From positions 4,452,001-4,516,000 of the forward strand of contig NC_008554.1 in the NCBI RefSeq assembly GCF_000014965.1: a stretch of 64,000 nucleotides of DNA, read 5' to 3'. The notes under the pieces were generated by a model, which saw nothing but the letters and a program-made list of their open reading frames with translations, did not search any database and was not told the DNA's origin. This document shows positions 35,863 to 45,435 of the stretch, one piece after another (within the stretch, counting starts at the first letter, position 1; each line of letters begins with the position of its first letter). The DNA comes from Syntrophobacter fumaroxidans MPOB. GTDB lineage: Bacteria; Desulfobacterota; Syntrophobacteria; Syntrophobacterales; Syntrophobacteraceae. A program made the translations under genes and the position numbers.

Positions 35863-37272
35863 CTAGTCGCTTCCCCCGCCCAGCACGGCATAAAGCCTCA
35901 CCTGGTTGGTGAGCCGCACCAGGCGGGTGCCGATCAGCGCCTGCTGCGCCTCGTAGAGAGAGCGCTGCGAATCGAGGACGCCCAGGAAATTGTCTATCCC
36001 CTTCATGTAGCGGGCGTTGGAAAGACGGTATGTTGCGGCGCTGGCGTCCACCAGGGACTGCTGCGCCGTCAACTGGTCATCCACGGTGCCGAACAGGGCG
36101 AGGGCGTCGGCCACTTCCCTGAAGGCCGTCTGGATCGTTTTCTGATATTCAGTGACGGCGATTTCCCGGTCCACCTTCGTTGCTTTCAGCGCCCACCACG
36201 TGCGGGCGTCAAAGATCGGCATCACGATCTGAGGGGCAAAAGTCCAGGCACTCGAACCGGCTTTGAACAGTCCGGCCAGTTCGCCGCTGGCAGTCCCGAA
36301 GGCGGTCGTCAGGGAGATGCGGGGGAAGAATGCCGCACGGGCGGCGCCGATGTTGGCATTGGCGGCCTTGAGCATGCTTTCCGCCTGGAGGATGTCGGGG
36401 CGGCGCAAGAGCACCTCGGAGGAAATACCGGGGGAGATCTCCAAGTTGGAGCCAATGCTGCTCAGGTCCGCAGGCAGCAACTCGCTCGCCACCGGGGAGC
36501 CCGCCAGCAGGTTCAGGGCATTCTCGCCTTCGGCAACCAGTCTCGTGTAGCGGGCCTCATCCACACGGGCCGCTTCCACGCGCGTCTGGGCCTGACGAAC
36601 ATCCAGTTCGGGCGCGAGTCCCACTTCGTGCCGCCTTCGAACCAGTTCGTAGACGGTCTGCTGAGTCTCGACGGTGGAGCGGGCCAGGTCGAGGCGTTCC
36701 CGGTCCGCGCCGAGCAGCAGGTAGATGCGGGCGATATCGGATATGAGCGAGATTTGCACGCTGCGGCGAGCCTGCTCGGTGGCGAGGTATTCCTCCAGGG
36801 CCTTGTCTTTCAGGCTGCGAAGGCGACCGAAGAAATCGATCTCCCAGGCGGCGATGCCGAGATTGACGTCGTACGCGTCGGCCGTAACGGCATGATCTTT
36901 ACCCGAGAGATCGGCCGGCACCCGTGACTTGACGTAAGAGGCGCTGCCGTCGAGGGTCGGCAGCAGCTCGACGCGGCGGATGCCGTAGATCGCGCGGGCC
37001 ATCTCGACGTTCAAGGCGGCGAGGCGCAGGTTGAGGTTGTTGTGCAGAGCCGTCTCGATGATCTTATGAAGCCGCTCGTCGGAAAAGAAATCCCGCCATC
37101 CGATCGCGCTCGCTTCGGGCGCGCCGGGAACGGCCTGACTGTCCTCGTAGGCGGGCCCGCTCGGCCAGGTGGCGGGAACCGGGGCTTCGGGCCTCGAGTA
37201 TTTCGGAGCCATAGTGCAGCCGCTCAGGAACGCGACGATCAGACTCAGTAGAACAAGCAGGCTTCCATTCAT
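35863..37272 (-). CDS. RND efflux outer-membrane lipoprotein (NodT/OprM/CusC family)
   Basis: The 469-residue outer-membrane factor has a lipoprotein signal with Cys19 (VAFLSGCTM), then MAPKYSRPEAPVP and the duplicated TolC-like domains, each with helices and a beta stretch (WEIDFFGRLRSLKDKALEEY and RRPDILQAESMLKAANANI are family hallmarks). It forms the outer-membrane exit duct of the adjacent RND pump. Its start lies one base past the RND stop, so translation is coupled. The ATG at 37272 follows AGGGGATC. It is the last gene of the tetR-MFP-RND-OMF operon. Confidence 0.94.
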   Translation of the reverse strand: MNGSLLVLLSLIVAFLSGCTMAPKYSRPEAPVPATWPSGPAYEDSQAVPGAPEASAIGWRDFFSDERLHKIIETALHNNLNLRLAALNVEMARAIYGIRRVELLPTLDGSASYVKSRVPADLSGKDHAVTADAYDVNLGIAAWEIDFFGRLRSLKDKALEEYLATEQARRSVQISLISDIARIYLLLGADRERLDLARSTVETQQTVYELVRRRHEVGLAPELDVRQAQTRVEAARVDEARYTRLVAEGENALNLLAGSPVASELLPADLSSIGSNLEISPGISSEVLLRRPDILQAESMLKAANANIGAARAAFFPRISLTTAFGTASGELAGLFKAGSSAWTFAPQIVMPIFDARTWWALKATKVDREIAVTEYQKTIQTAFREVADALALFGTVDDQLTAQQSLVDASAATYRLSNARYMKGIDNFLGVLDSQRSLYEAQQALIGTRLVRLTNQVRLYAVLGGGSD

Positions 37273-37273
37273 A

Positions 37274-40200
37274 TCAGTGATCCCCTGATGGAATCGCAAG
37301 AGCGCTTGCGGCCGTTTCACGTTTCCTCTCTTTGCCGAATGTTCTGTAGATCAAAACATAGAAAAGCGGCGCGAACAGGGTCACGAGGAAGGTGGCGGTG
37401 ACCACGCCGCCCAGCACGCCGATCCCGATGGCCCTTTGAGCCCCTGCTCCGGCCCCGGAGGCAAGCGCGAGAGGCAGGACGCCGAAGCCGAATGCCAGCG
37501 AGGTCATGATGATCGGGCGGAGCCGGAGCCTGGACCCCTCGAGGGTGGCCTCGATCAGCCCCACTCCCTCTTCCACCTGGGCCTTGGCGAACTGTACGAT
37601 GAGGATGGCGTTCTTGGTCGTCAAACCCAGGGTAGTGAGCAGCCCGATCTTGAAATAGACGTCGTTGGGCAGGCCTTGCAGACTCGAACCGATCACCCCG
37701 CCGATGGCCCCGAGGGGGAGCACCAGCAGGATCGAAAACGGGATCGGCCAGCTTTCGTAAAGGGCGGCCAGGCAAAGGAATATCACGAGGACGGAGAATG
37801 CGTAGAGAATCGGCGCCTGGGCGCCGGCCATCCGTTCCTGGTAGGAAAGCCCCGTCCAGTCGAAGCCTGTCCCCCGGGGCAGCTTGGCGACGATTTCCTC
37901 CATTGCCTGCATCGCCTCGCCGGAGCTCAGTCCCGGCGCAGCTTCACCCCATATGTTGATAGACGGAAAACCGTTGTAGCGCTCCAGCTTCGGGGAACCG
38001 GAAGTCCAGTGCCCGGAACCGAAAGAAGTGAAAGGAACCATCTTTCCCGACGTGTTGCGCACGTACAGATTTTCCAGGTGTTGCGGAAGCATGCGGTGGG
38101 GGGCGTCCGCCTGGACGTAAACCCGCTTGACCCGTCCAGACTGGATGAAGTCGTTCACGTACGAACTGCCGAAAGCCGTGGAAACGGTCCTGTGAATGGA
38201 TGTGATCGGCACGCCGAGGGCGCCCGCCTTGTTCCAATCCACATCGATCCGATACTCGGGCACGTCTTCCATCCCGTTCGGCCGAACGGAGGCCAGCCTG
38301 GAATCTCGGGCAGCCATGCCGAGGAGCTGGTTGCGCGCCTGCATCAGCGCCTCGTGCCCCAGCCCGCCGCGGTCCAGCAACTGGAAGTCGAAACCCTTGG
38401 CAGTGCCCAGCTCGACCACGGCCGGCGGGGGGAAAGCCACCACGATGGCGTTGCGGATCTTCCTGAATTCCCTCATGGCCCGGCCAGCCACGGCGCCGAC
38501 CTTCAAGTCGGGCCGGTCGCGGAGCTCCCAGTCCCTGAGCCGGACGAACGCCAGGGCCAGGTTCTGTCCCCTGCCGGCAAAACCGATGCCCGAGACGGTC
38601 ATGACCGTCTCGATCGCATCTTTCTCATTCACCAGGAAATGTTCCCTGACTCCAGCCATGACCTCCTGAGTCTGCTCCAGTGTCGAATTCGCGGGAAGCA
38701 TCGCCTGGACGTACATGGTCCCCTGGTCCTCATCGGGCAGGTAGGCGGTGGGCATTCGCTGGAACAGAACCCCCAGCGCCGCCACGATCAACAGAAAGGC
38801 CAGAAGGTATCGAAATTTCTTGGCAAGTGCGTGGCCTACCGCTCTTATGTACAGATCCCTGGCGCGGTAAAAGGCGGCGTCAAAGAGCCGGAAAAACGGG
38901 CGCAGGAAGAAGATCGCGTGGTCCGAAGGCTGGTGTCCTTTCGGCACGGGCCGGAGGAGCGAAGCGCACAGTACGGGGGTGAGGATCAAGGCCACGAGAA
39001 CGGACAGGAGCATCGAGGCAATGATGGTCACCGAAAACTGGCGGTAGATGACCCCCGTGGAACCGCCGAAAAAGGCCATAGGGCCGAACACGGCCGAAAG
39101 CACCAGCCCGATTCCGATGAGAGCGCTGGTGATCTGGTCCATGGACTTGCGCGTGGCCTCCTTTGGGGGAAGCCCTTCCTCGCTCATGATCCGTTCCACG
39201 TTTTCCACCACGACGATGGCATCGTCCACCAGCAATCCTATCGCCAGTACCATGGCGAACATGGTGAGCATGTTGATGGAGAATCCGAACAGGCCCAGCA
39301 CGGCGAAGGTCCCCAGGATCACCACAGGCACGGCGATGGTCGGGATAAGGGTGGCCCGGATGTTTCCCATGAACAGGTACATGACCAGGAAAACCAGAAG
39401 GATCGCTTCGAAAAGGGTCTTGACCACCTCCTCGATGGCCACTCTGACGAATGGAGTGGTGTCGTACGGATAGACGACCTTCATGCCGGGTGGGAAATAC
39501 CGGCTCATTTCCTCCATTTTTGCCTTGATGGCATCCGCGGTGGCGAGGGCGTTGGCCCCGGCGGACTGACGAATGGCCAGGCCGGCTGCCGGCCTTCCGT
39601 TATGAAACGCCACGACGTCATAGGTCTCGGTTCCCAGCTCGGTGCGCGCCACATCCCTGATCCGCACCGCGGACCCGTCCGGGTTCAGCCGGACGGGGAT
39701 TGCGGCGAACTCCTCAGGGGCCCTGAGCAGGCTCTGCACGATGATGGACGCGTTCATGCGCTGGCCCTGTACCGCGGGCGCCCCGCCGAACTGGCCGGCC
39801 GAAACCTCGACGTTATAGGCCCGAAGCGCCGAGATGACGTCTTCTATGGTCAGGTGATAGTTGGTCAGCTTGTCCGGGTCGATCCAGACCCTCATGGCGT
39901 ACTCTGTTCCGAAGGCCTCAACCTCGCCGACCCCCGGGACCCGCGCCAGCACCTTCTCGAGGTTGGACTTGGCGTAGTCCCTCAAGTCGTTTCCATCCAT
40001 GCTGCCGTCTTCGGAAATCAGGCCGACGAGAATCAACCAGTTCCGGGTCGACTTGCTGACCTTGACGCCCTGTTGCTGGATCACTTCGGGAAGACTGGCC
40101 ATGGCGAGCTGCAGCTTGTTTTGGACTTGCGCCCACGCAAGATCCGGGTCGGTCCCCGGGACAAAGGTCAGCTCGATACGCGAGGCGCCCGACGAATCGC

Positions 40201-40447
40201 TGCTGGATTTCAGGTACAGCATTTTGTCGAGGCCGGTCATCTTTTGCTCGATGATCTGCGTGACGCTGTTTTCAACAGTTTCCGCCGAGGCCCCCGGATA
40301 GAAGGAATCGACCGCGATGGACGGCGGAGCGATGGGGGGATACTGCGCTATCGGCAGATTGTAGATTGCAAGACCGCCCGCCACCATCATGATGATGGCG
40401 ATGACCCAGGCAAAAACCGGGCGATCCAGGAAGAACCTCGACAGCAT
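37274..40447 (-). CDS. RND multidrug efflux transporter, HAE1 family (AcrB/MexB-like)
   Basis: The 1057-residue inner-membrane pump exports drugs or other hydrophobic compounds by proton antiport. It starts with FFLDRPVFAWVIAIIMMVAGG, the typical first helix. It has two large periplasmic loops and the proton-relay Asp pair in LLVDDAIVVVENVER (helix 4). GLTTKNAILIVQFAKAQVEEG supplies the conserved helix-10 region. Substrate range cannot be read. It lies 12 bp after the MFP gene and 1 bp before the OMF gene. Confidence 0.95.
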   Translation of the reverse strand: MLSRFFLDRPVFAWVIAIIMMVAGGLAIYNLPIAQYPPIAPPSIAVDSFYPGASAETVENSVTQIIEQKMTGLDKMLYLKSSSDSSGASRIELTFVPGTDPDLAWAQVQNKLQLAMASLPEVIQQQGVKVSKSTRNWLILVGLISEDGSMDGNDLRDYAKSNLEKVLARVPGVGEVEAFGTEYAMRVWIDPDKLTNYHLTIEDVISALRAYNVEVSAGQFGGAPAVQGQRMNASIIVQSLLRAPEEFAAIPVRLNPDGSAVRIRDVARTELGTETYDVVAFHNGRPAAGLAIRQSAGANALATADAIKAKMEEMSRYFPPGMKVVYPYDTTPFVRVAIEEVVKTLFEAILLVFLVMYLFMGNIRATLIPTIAVPVVILGTFAVLGLFGFSINMLTMFAMVLAIGLLVDDAIVVVENVERIMSEEGLPPKEATRKSMDQITSALIGIGLVLSAVFGPMAFFGGSTGVIYRQFSVTIIASMLLSVLVALILTPVLCASLLRPVPKGHQPSDHAIFFLRPFFRLFDAAFYRARDLYIRAVGHALAKKFRYLLAFLLIVAALGVLFQRMPTAYLPDEDQGTMYVQAMLPANSTLEQTQEVMAGVREHFLVNEKDAIETVMTVSGIGFAGRGQNLALAFVRLRDWELRDRPDLKVGAVAGRAMREFRKIRNAIVVAFPPPAVVELGTAKGFDFQLLDRGGLGHEALMQARNQLLGMAARDSRLASVRPNGMEDVPEYRIDVDWNKAGALGVPITSIHRTVSTAFGSSYVNDFIQSGRVKRVYVQADAPHRMLPQHLENLYVRNTSGKMVPFTSFGSGHWTSGSPKLERYNGFPSINIWGEAAPGLSSGEAMQAMEEIVAKLPRGTGFDWTGLSYQERMAGAQAPILYAFSVLVIFLCLAALYESWPIPFSILLVLPLGAIGGVIGSSLQGLPNDVYFKIGLLTTLGLTTKNAILIVQFAKAQVEEGVGLIEATLEGSRLRLRPIIMTSLAFGFGVLPLALASGAGAGAQRAIGIGVLGGVVTATFLVTLFAPLFYVLIYRTFGKERKRETAASALAIPSGDH

Positions 40448-40459
40448 CGCGCACCTCCC

Positions 40460-41677
40460 TCAGTTCAGTTTCACGGCGGGTTGTGATGCGTTCCCGCGGA
40501 CGGCGACACCCTGCTGACCATCGCCTTCGGCGGACACAACTTTCACGGAAGCACCGGGCCGGACCTTCTGGATCCCTTCGACGATCACACGTTCGCCCGA
40601 GGCCAGTCCCGCCGAAACGAGCCACTTGTCGCCGATGGCGCGCTCGAGCGTGAGCGGCCGCTGCTGGACCTTTCCTTCGGCATCCACGATCATGACGGAA
40701 GGGTTCCCTTTGGGATCGCGCATCACCGTCTGCTGGGGTATCAGGATAGCCTGCTCGTGGATGCCCTCCTGCACGACCGCGCGAACATACATGCCCGGGA
40801 GGAGAACTCCTTCGGGGTTCGGAAAGACGGCCCGCAAAATGACGGACCCGGTGGTCGGGTCCACCGTGACCTCGCGAAACTGGAGTGTCCCTTCCGGAGG
40901 ATAGGGCGTACCGTCTTCCAGCAGGAGTTTCACCTTCTTCTGGTTCGTCCCGTTCGGGTTCAGGCGGCCGTCTTCCCATCGGCGCCTCAGCCGCAGCAAT
41001 TCGGTCGTCGACTGCGGAACATCCACGAAGATGGGGTCCAACTGTTGAATGGTTGCCAGGGGTGTGGCCTGGTGTGCCGTGACCAGGGCCCCGTCGGTCA
41101 CGTTGGATCTGCCGATTCGCCCGGAGATGGGTGCCATGACGCGCGTGTACCCAAGATTGATCCGGGCGGATTCCACCGCCGCCTTCCAGAGCTCGACTTC
41201 CGCATCGGCCTGTTTCAGGGAGGCGACCGCGTCATCGTGGTCCTGCCGGCTCACCGCCTTGTCGGCGAGCAACTCCTTGTAGCGCTCGACCCTCAACCTG
41301 ATTGCCGGTCGATTCGCCTCCGCCCTGGCCAGAGATGCCTTTGCATTGTCGAGCGCGGCCTGGAAAGAAGCGGGATCGATCTGGTAGAGCACCTGGCCGG
41401 CCTTGACGTCGGAACCCTCCTTGAACAGGCGCTTCTGAATGATCCCATTGACCTGGGGCCGGATCTCCGCGACAAGGTGGGGGGCCGTGCGCCCCGGCAA
41501 CTCGACGGTGAGCACCACCTGCTCCGGTTGAACCGCCACCACGGACACTTCCGGCACCGCGGGCGGTGGAGCGGATGACTTCCCGCGGCCGCAGCCGCCG
41601 GTCAAAAGGCCTCCCGAAAGAATCATCAAAAACACGATCAGTTTGAGCGATTCGCCAACGGTCTTGTTCATCTGCAT
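40460..41677 (-). CDS. RND efflux periplasmic adaptor lipoprotein (MFP, AcrA-like)
   Basis: The 405-residue adaptor bridges pump and outer-membrane factor. It has a lipoprotein signal with Cys29 (GGLLTGGCGRG). The lipoyl-like domain halves are VAEIRPQVNGIIQKRLFKEG and RVMAPISGRIGRSNVTDGA, around a coiled-coil hairpin (about residues 110-165). A beta-barrel and membrane-proximal domain follow. The ATG at 41677 stands six bases after GGAGG; upstream in-frame codons are not family-like. It follows tetR by 104 bp. Confidence 0.93.
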   Translation of the reverse strand: MQMNKTVGESLKLIVFLMILSGGLLTGGCGRGKSSAPPPAVPEVSVVAVQPEQVVLTVELPGRTAPHLVAEIRPQVNGIIQKRLFKEGSDVKAGQVLYQIDPASFQAALDNAKASLARAEANRPAIRLRVERYKELLADKAVSRQDHDDAVASLKQADAEVELWKAAVESARINLGYTRVMAPISGRIGRSNVTDGALVTAHQATPLATIQQLDPIFVDVPQSTTELLRLRRRWEDGRLNPNGTNQKKVKLLLEDGTPYPPEGTLQFREVTVDPTTGSVILRAVFPNPEGVLLPGMYVRAVVQEGIHEQAILIPQQTVMRDPKGNPSVMIVDAEGKVQQRPLTLERAIGDKWLVSAGLASGERVIVEGIQKVRPGASVKVVSAEGDGQQGVAVRGNASQPAVKLN

Positions 41678-41781
41678 CCATGACCTCCGGAATATCCGAT
41701 GGGGCTCAAAGCATACGGTCGACACAGCACCCCGATCCGCGGGACTGCGTTCCGCACGGCTCCTTTTTTCGAAAAAACGCA

Positions 41782-42486
41782 TTATCGATCCGACAGCCCT
41801 CTATTACAAGCATCAGTTCTCGCCGGTCTTCCCATGACCTGCCCCGCGGCCCCGCAACGGATGCCCGCGGCGCCGAAGCCGATCAACTGCTCGACGAGTT
41901 CCTCCGTATCCAGCGGTTTGTCGGGCTTTAGCGGCAAGTTGTTCATGCTCCACGCGTGGAGAGAATAATGGAGCGCTCCGGCCAGAAAGGCCAGCCTCCA
42001 GAAAACCTTTTCCCCGGTCAATTCGGGAACCGCCCTTGCCACTGCGGAATGGAACCGCCTCACAACATTACTGAAATGGGGGTAGACGTGCTTTTCGGCA
42101 TATGCCGGAGGTTCACTGAGGCATCGGCCCATGAGGCGAAGAAAAGGGTTGCCTTCCCGGCATGGAGCCGATGTGCGGACCACCGCGGGACGGACGAAGG
42201 CTTCCAGGACTTTTTCAAGTGGGGGCGGGTGATCGCCGGCCGCGTCTTCGACCGCGTCGAGCATGGCCAGCCTGGCTTCATTGAGCGGCGTGAGGTGCCG
42301 GTCGAACACCGCGGCAATCAACCCATCCTTGGACCCGAAATGGTAATTCACGGAAGCGAGGTTGACGCGGGCTCCATCGGTAATGTCGCGCATGGACGTC
42401 CCATCGAGCCCCTTTTCGGCGAAGAGGTGCTCGGCGACTTCGATGATCCGTTCTTTCGTGGTCAATTTCTCGGGCATCACGGACAT
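41782..42486 (-). CDS. TetR-family repressor of the RND efflux operon
   Basis: The 234-residue regulator has an N-terminal helix-turn-helix (TSMRDITDGARVNLASVNYHF, a TetR signature; about residues 30-52) and a helical ligand domain. It is the first gene of the efflux operon, and the inverted repeat at 42509-42524 lies 23 bp before its start. It therefore most likely represses its own operon and is released by a pump substrate. ATG 42477 (residue 4) is an alternative start. The last 25 residues are Arg/Gly-rich and not family-like. Confidence 0.92.
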   Translation of the reverse strand: MSVMPEKLTTKERIIEVAEHLFAEKGLDGTSMRDITDGARVNLASVNYHFGSKDGLIAAVFDRHLTPLNEARLAMLDAVEDAAGDHPPPLEKVLEAFVRPAVVRTSAPCREGNPFLRLMGRCLSEPPAYAEKHVYPHFSNVVRRFHSAVARAVPELTGEKVFWRLAFLAGALHYSLHAWSMNNLPLKPDKPLDTEELVEQLIGFGAAGIRCGAAGQVMGRPARTDACNRGLSDR

Positions 42487-42508
42487 GGGGTTTCCTTCCC
42501 GTACAAGA

Positions 42509-42524
42509 TCAAACGTTCGTTTGA
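42509..42524. promoter_or_regulatory. TetR-type operator of the efflux operon
   Basis: The inverted repeat TCAAACG-tt-CGTTTGA (7-bp arms, 2-bp centre) lies 23 bp upstream of the tetR start. A third partial half-site, TTAAACG (42526-42532), follows. Position and symmetry fit autoregulation by the adjacent TetR protein; this is inferred. Confidence 0.65.
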
Positions 42525-42846
42525 ATTAAACGATTGTCTCAAAAAATGCAAGGACTATTTTTGCCCCTTTGCCGGCCTGCACGGGATGCCTGCTTCGGGA
42601 CCGCGAGGGAAAATGCCGCTCGCACGGGCCATCGCGGTTGAACGGTGCAGGGGCTTTCGACGGGGAAAGGAATTGTCCGGCGTGTTGGTTCGCGGCCGCA
42701 TGACAAGGAACGACACGGGAAACATGCCCGGTGAAGGCGGAGGGGACGGCGGCGATCGTTCCGGGGCAAGGCGCGGGTACGGCCCGGGCATGGCCTGAAA
42801 CCATGCCGCGCAGGGCATTCAAAAAGGGTGCAAAAAAATGCTTTAT

Positions 42847-43020
42847 AAAAACGCGGGGGAACCGGGCCTCCCACACCCTTGGTCGCAACCCGATCCGGGG
42901 GGGCGCCGGGGCGATTGCCCCGCACGGTGCGGGACAATCGCCGCAAAGGACGAACGTCCGGCCTCGCGCGTCTCTGTGCGCGGGCCGAGACTTCAGGGGG
43001 GCCGGGACGGCAAGTCCACG
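42847..43020 (+). repeat. Structured intergenic element, copy 2
   Basis: This is related to the element at 12287-12456. Shared blocks in the same order are ACGCGGGGGA at 42851, CCTCCCACACCC at 42867, CGGCCTCGCGCG at 42959, and GGGCCGAGACTTCAGGGGGG at about 42982. Offsets between block starts differ by at most 10 bp from copy 1. The GGCC-closed hairpin is kept, with one A-T pair of copy 1 replaced by G-C. The terminator-like end of copy 1 is degenerate here (GGGAC-ggcaa-GTCC). It lies between the tetR promoter side and the 3' end of the SYLF gene, unlinked to any coding sequence. Confidence 0.5.
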
Positions 43021-43079
43021 ATTGTACGAAGGGATGCGTGGACGGTTAAGGGCCTGTCGGAACGGACGAAATTCAGCGC

Positions 43080-43739
43080 CTAATATCTCGAGAGAACCTG
43101 CACGAGCCGCCTCGCTCCCGCGGGAGGTTTGATCTTTCCGGCCAGAATATCGCCGGCGACGACCGACCTGCCGTAGTAGGCCGCGTTGGCATCCTTCCTG
43201 GTGACGACCACGGTACCCTCGAGGGAGATCCCGGCGAAAATCCCCTGGCTTCGGCTGTAGGTGTACACCGCGGCCATCGGAGTTATCCCCACCGCGGCGG
43301 TGCGGCCCACGGGGCCGGCCGCGACGCTCAGATCGGTGCCCAGCTGTATGTTGCCTTCCCTGGAGAACGCATTCACCGCCTCAGCCGTATTGAGGATCAT
43401 CACGAACTCGGTCACCTGCGCTCCAATCTGCAGGCCGAATCCTGCGCCGCCCGTGCCGATTGCCGACGGTCCGCTCCATCCCTTCCGGGTCCGCGCCACC
43501 ACCACGCCATGACCACCACGGCCGCTGAAGATGAAACCGGCTTTCAAGACCGTCAGTATGGCGATGCCCCTGGCATCCTTGAGAACCGACCTGGGCACGG
43601 ACTGCTCGGGGATGTCCTGGAAGCGCTGGAAAATGGTGACGGCTTGATTGACATCATCCTGCATGTCGGCAAAAGCGACGGTGGGTAAGAATGGTGCGAC
43701 CAATGCGAACACCAGTGCGGCGCAAAAAATGGATTTCAT
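43080..43739 (-). CDS. Exported SYLF (Ysc84-type) lipid-binding domain protein
   Basis: The 219-residue product has a signal peptide (about residues 1-24, ending TVAFA) and a SYLF/Ysc84 domain. Family features are ILTVLKAGFIFSGRGGHGVV, the WSGPSAIGTGGAGFGLQIGA segment and a C-terminal GISLEGTVVVTRKDANAAYYG. Bacterial members are secreted or periplasmic; the eukaryotic SYLF domain binds phosphoinositides. The ATG at 43739 is preceded by AGGAGAGG, and further upstream in-frame codons are unrelated. It stands alone, followed in the minus direction by the structured repeat. Confidence 0.88.
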   Translation of the reverse strand: MKSIFCAALVFALVAPFLPTVAFADMQDDVNQAVTIFQRFQDIPEQSVPRSVLKDARGIAILTVLKAGFIFSGRGGHGVVVARTRKGWSGPSAIGTGGAGFGLQIGAQVTEFVMILNTAEAVNAFSREGNIQLGTDLSVAAGPVGRTAAVGITPMAAVYTYSRSQGIFAGISLEGTVVVTRKDANAAYYGRSVVAGDILAGKIKPPAGARRLVQVLSRY

Positions 43740-44044
43740 CTTCCTCTCCTTTTCGGTAGGTTGCATCACCTCGTTCCGATCGCCAGGATACGCACAATCG
43801 AAGCCTTCCGCAATCGTCGAGCCCGTGGACGGTGGAATCACGGCCGGGTGGGCCGAAGGCCAAATCCTTTCCCGTGCCGGTCGCTTGGGATCGCGTTGAA
43901 TGTATATCGGCAGGAGAATGCGGGCAATTGAAAAAACACGTGCCCCCGACGCCGTTCGGGTTGGGACGCCGCCGCGCCGATTCGACGGTGCCGCGCGCGC
44001 TCGCAGGCTCGTCCGCTCCGGCACGGCTTCCCCGCCGTTTCCTT
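43740..44044. other. Gene-free stretch
   Basis: About 305 bp with no supported gene or clear repeat. It presumably holds the SYLF promoter, although no convincing -35/-10 pair is visible. Confidence 0.4.
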
Positions 44045-44806
44045 TCAGAATCGCATCAGTCCCCTGTTCCCGATCTTCAACGGCGCATAGCCGAAGAGAG
44101 CGTTCAGGTGATGGAGAAGGGCATGACCGCCTTCCTGCCGCCATAGCTCTTCAACGCGCTCGTTCACCCGGCGGTAGTATTCCAGGGCCGATTCCGGCGA
44201 GGATGGTTCGTCCTTTGCGGAGCAGCGCCGGGCGGCCTGAGAAATGAGGTCGAGCCACATTTCGCTGGCGCCCATTATGAAATACGGCCACGATTTCTTG
44301 ATGGAAAAGGGCCAGCGGGCGTCACTGGTATCGCACGGATCGGGTTTGGCGACGATCCTGGTGTCGTCGATCTTGACCGCGACGATCGTGCCCGAAGCCT
44401 CCAGCGCCTTGAGCAGCCGATTGTTCCGGATGGCGTCATAAATCCTGTCGGCGGTTTTCCGCGTCGCATAGAAGGCAAAACTGAACTGATGTCCGGCGTC
44501 ATCCCGCGACGCCCTGCGGTGAAAGCGCCACAGAACGACGTCGCTTCGACGGCGATTCAGAACGGGGGCAACCACACGGTCGGCGAGCAGGGCATCGACG
44601 TGCCACAGCGGCTCATCGCACTCTTCAGGCCATTGTATCTTGAAACGAACGGACCACCAGCCCTTCTGCGGGTGCCCGGCGACATCCTGAAGCCACCCCG
44701 AGCCCCGGGGGCCGCATACGGGCGCGCATCCGCAGACCCCGAGCGTCGCGAATGCCAGGAGCACCGTGAAAATCCTAAGACAGCGACGCAGGCCGACACG
44801 CCCCAT
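44045..44806 (-). CDS. Putative lipoprotein of unknown function
   Basis: The 253-residue product has an N-terminal hydrophobic signal (RIFTVLLAFATLGVCGC) with a lipobox-like end and probable lipidated Cys near residue 25-27. The rest is soluble, Trp-rich and mixed alpha/beta (WWSVRFKIQWPEECDEPLW, then SWPYFIMGASEMWLDLI). I recognise no family. The ATG at 44806 has GGGGAGATC upstream and decides the start; longer in-frame extensions are Arg/Pro-rich. It is monocistronic, and the next gene in the minus direction is the SYLF gene. Confidence 0.7.
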   Translation of the reverse strand: MGRVGLRRCLRIFTVLLAFATLGVCGCAPVCGPRGSGWLQDVAGHPQKGWWSVRFKIQWPEECDEPLWHVDALLADRVVAPVLNRRRSDVVLWRFHRRASRDDAGHQFSFAFYATRKTADRIYDAIRNNRLLKALEASGTIVAVKIDDTRIVAKPDPCDTSDARWPFSIKKSWPYFIMGASEMWLDLISQAARRCSAKDEPSSPESALEYYRRVNERVEELWRQEGGHALLHHLNALFGYAPLKIGNRGLMRF

Positions 44807-45435
44807 TCGTGATCTCCCCAAAGAGGGTCGCAAAAACCTCGCATCCCGCAACGCAGGCGCACTCGCGGACGGCTGCCGAAACCTGCCCAATGGACCGCGC
44901 GCGGGCCGCAACCGGAATACACCGCCAAGTCTATACCAGTTGACCCCGGGCTTGCGAAGGGAAAATGGAGGAACGGGGAGCCATATGTAAGGATCCGCTC
45001 CTGAAGTCCTTCCCCCGGCAAAAAAACGCCATAGCGCCGGGTGGGCTCCTCAGGTCGAGTCTTGATGGCGGCTTGAGTCGATGCCGGCAGGCGGTACTGC
45101 GCAGTAGCCGCCGAATGCGTGATTCGCGCGGTGAAAATACGCGATTGACCCCAGTTCGCGCACGAAAAGGGTGCCGTATTATTTGCGCAGAATCAGGGAG
45201 TGGAACGTTCCGGGGGTGCAGGATGACCCCGGGGCCGCATCGCTCCGACCAAGTCATTCCTTCTTGCGGTTGCGGTACTCCACGCGATCGTCGGCTTTCG
45301 GCGGCGACAACCGGGTCATGTCGCTCGGGATCCCCCGAGGCAAGGGGCGCCTGTTCGGGAACGCCGTGCACCCTTGGGAAAACCGGTCGTCTCTGTCGCG
45401 GTATACGGATCGCCCGGATTGTTCGAGGAACACCC
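44807..45435. other. Gene-free stretch
   Basis: About 630 bp without a supported gene. A short palindrome TACTGCGCAGTA at 45095-45106 extends to a longer imperfect hairpin (GGCGG...CCGCC). Long open frames across it are GC-rich extensions of the small gene at 45436. Confidence 0.45.

Larger units (their letters stand above)
42487..43079. other. Gene-free stretch with efflux operator and repeat copy 2
   Basis: About 590 bp without a gene. It holds the TetR-type operator at 42509-42524 and the structured element copy 2 at 42847-43020. The AT-rich 42520-42560 segment probably contains the efflux-operon promoter on the minus strand. Confidence 0.6.

Noticed and set aside
37436-40486. 1016-codon open frame on the + strand
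   Set aside because: It is exactly antisense to the RND pump gene. The pump has full family motifs, and the antisense product is His/Gly/Asp-rich with no domain. It arises from GC-rich codon bias.
44965-45435. Long N-terminal extension of the small cysteine protein
   Set aside because: There is no ribosome-binding site at the upstream start, and the translation is Arg/Gly-rich low complexity.
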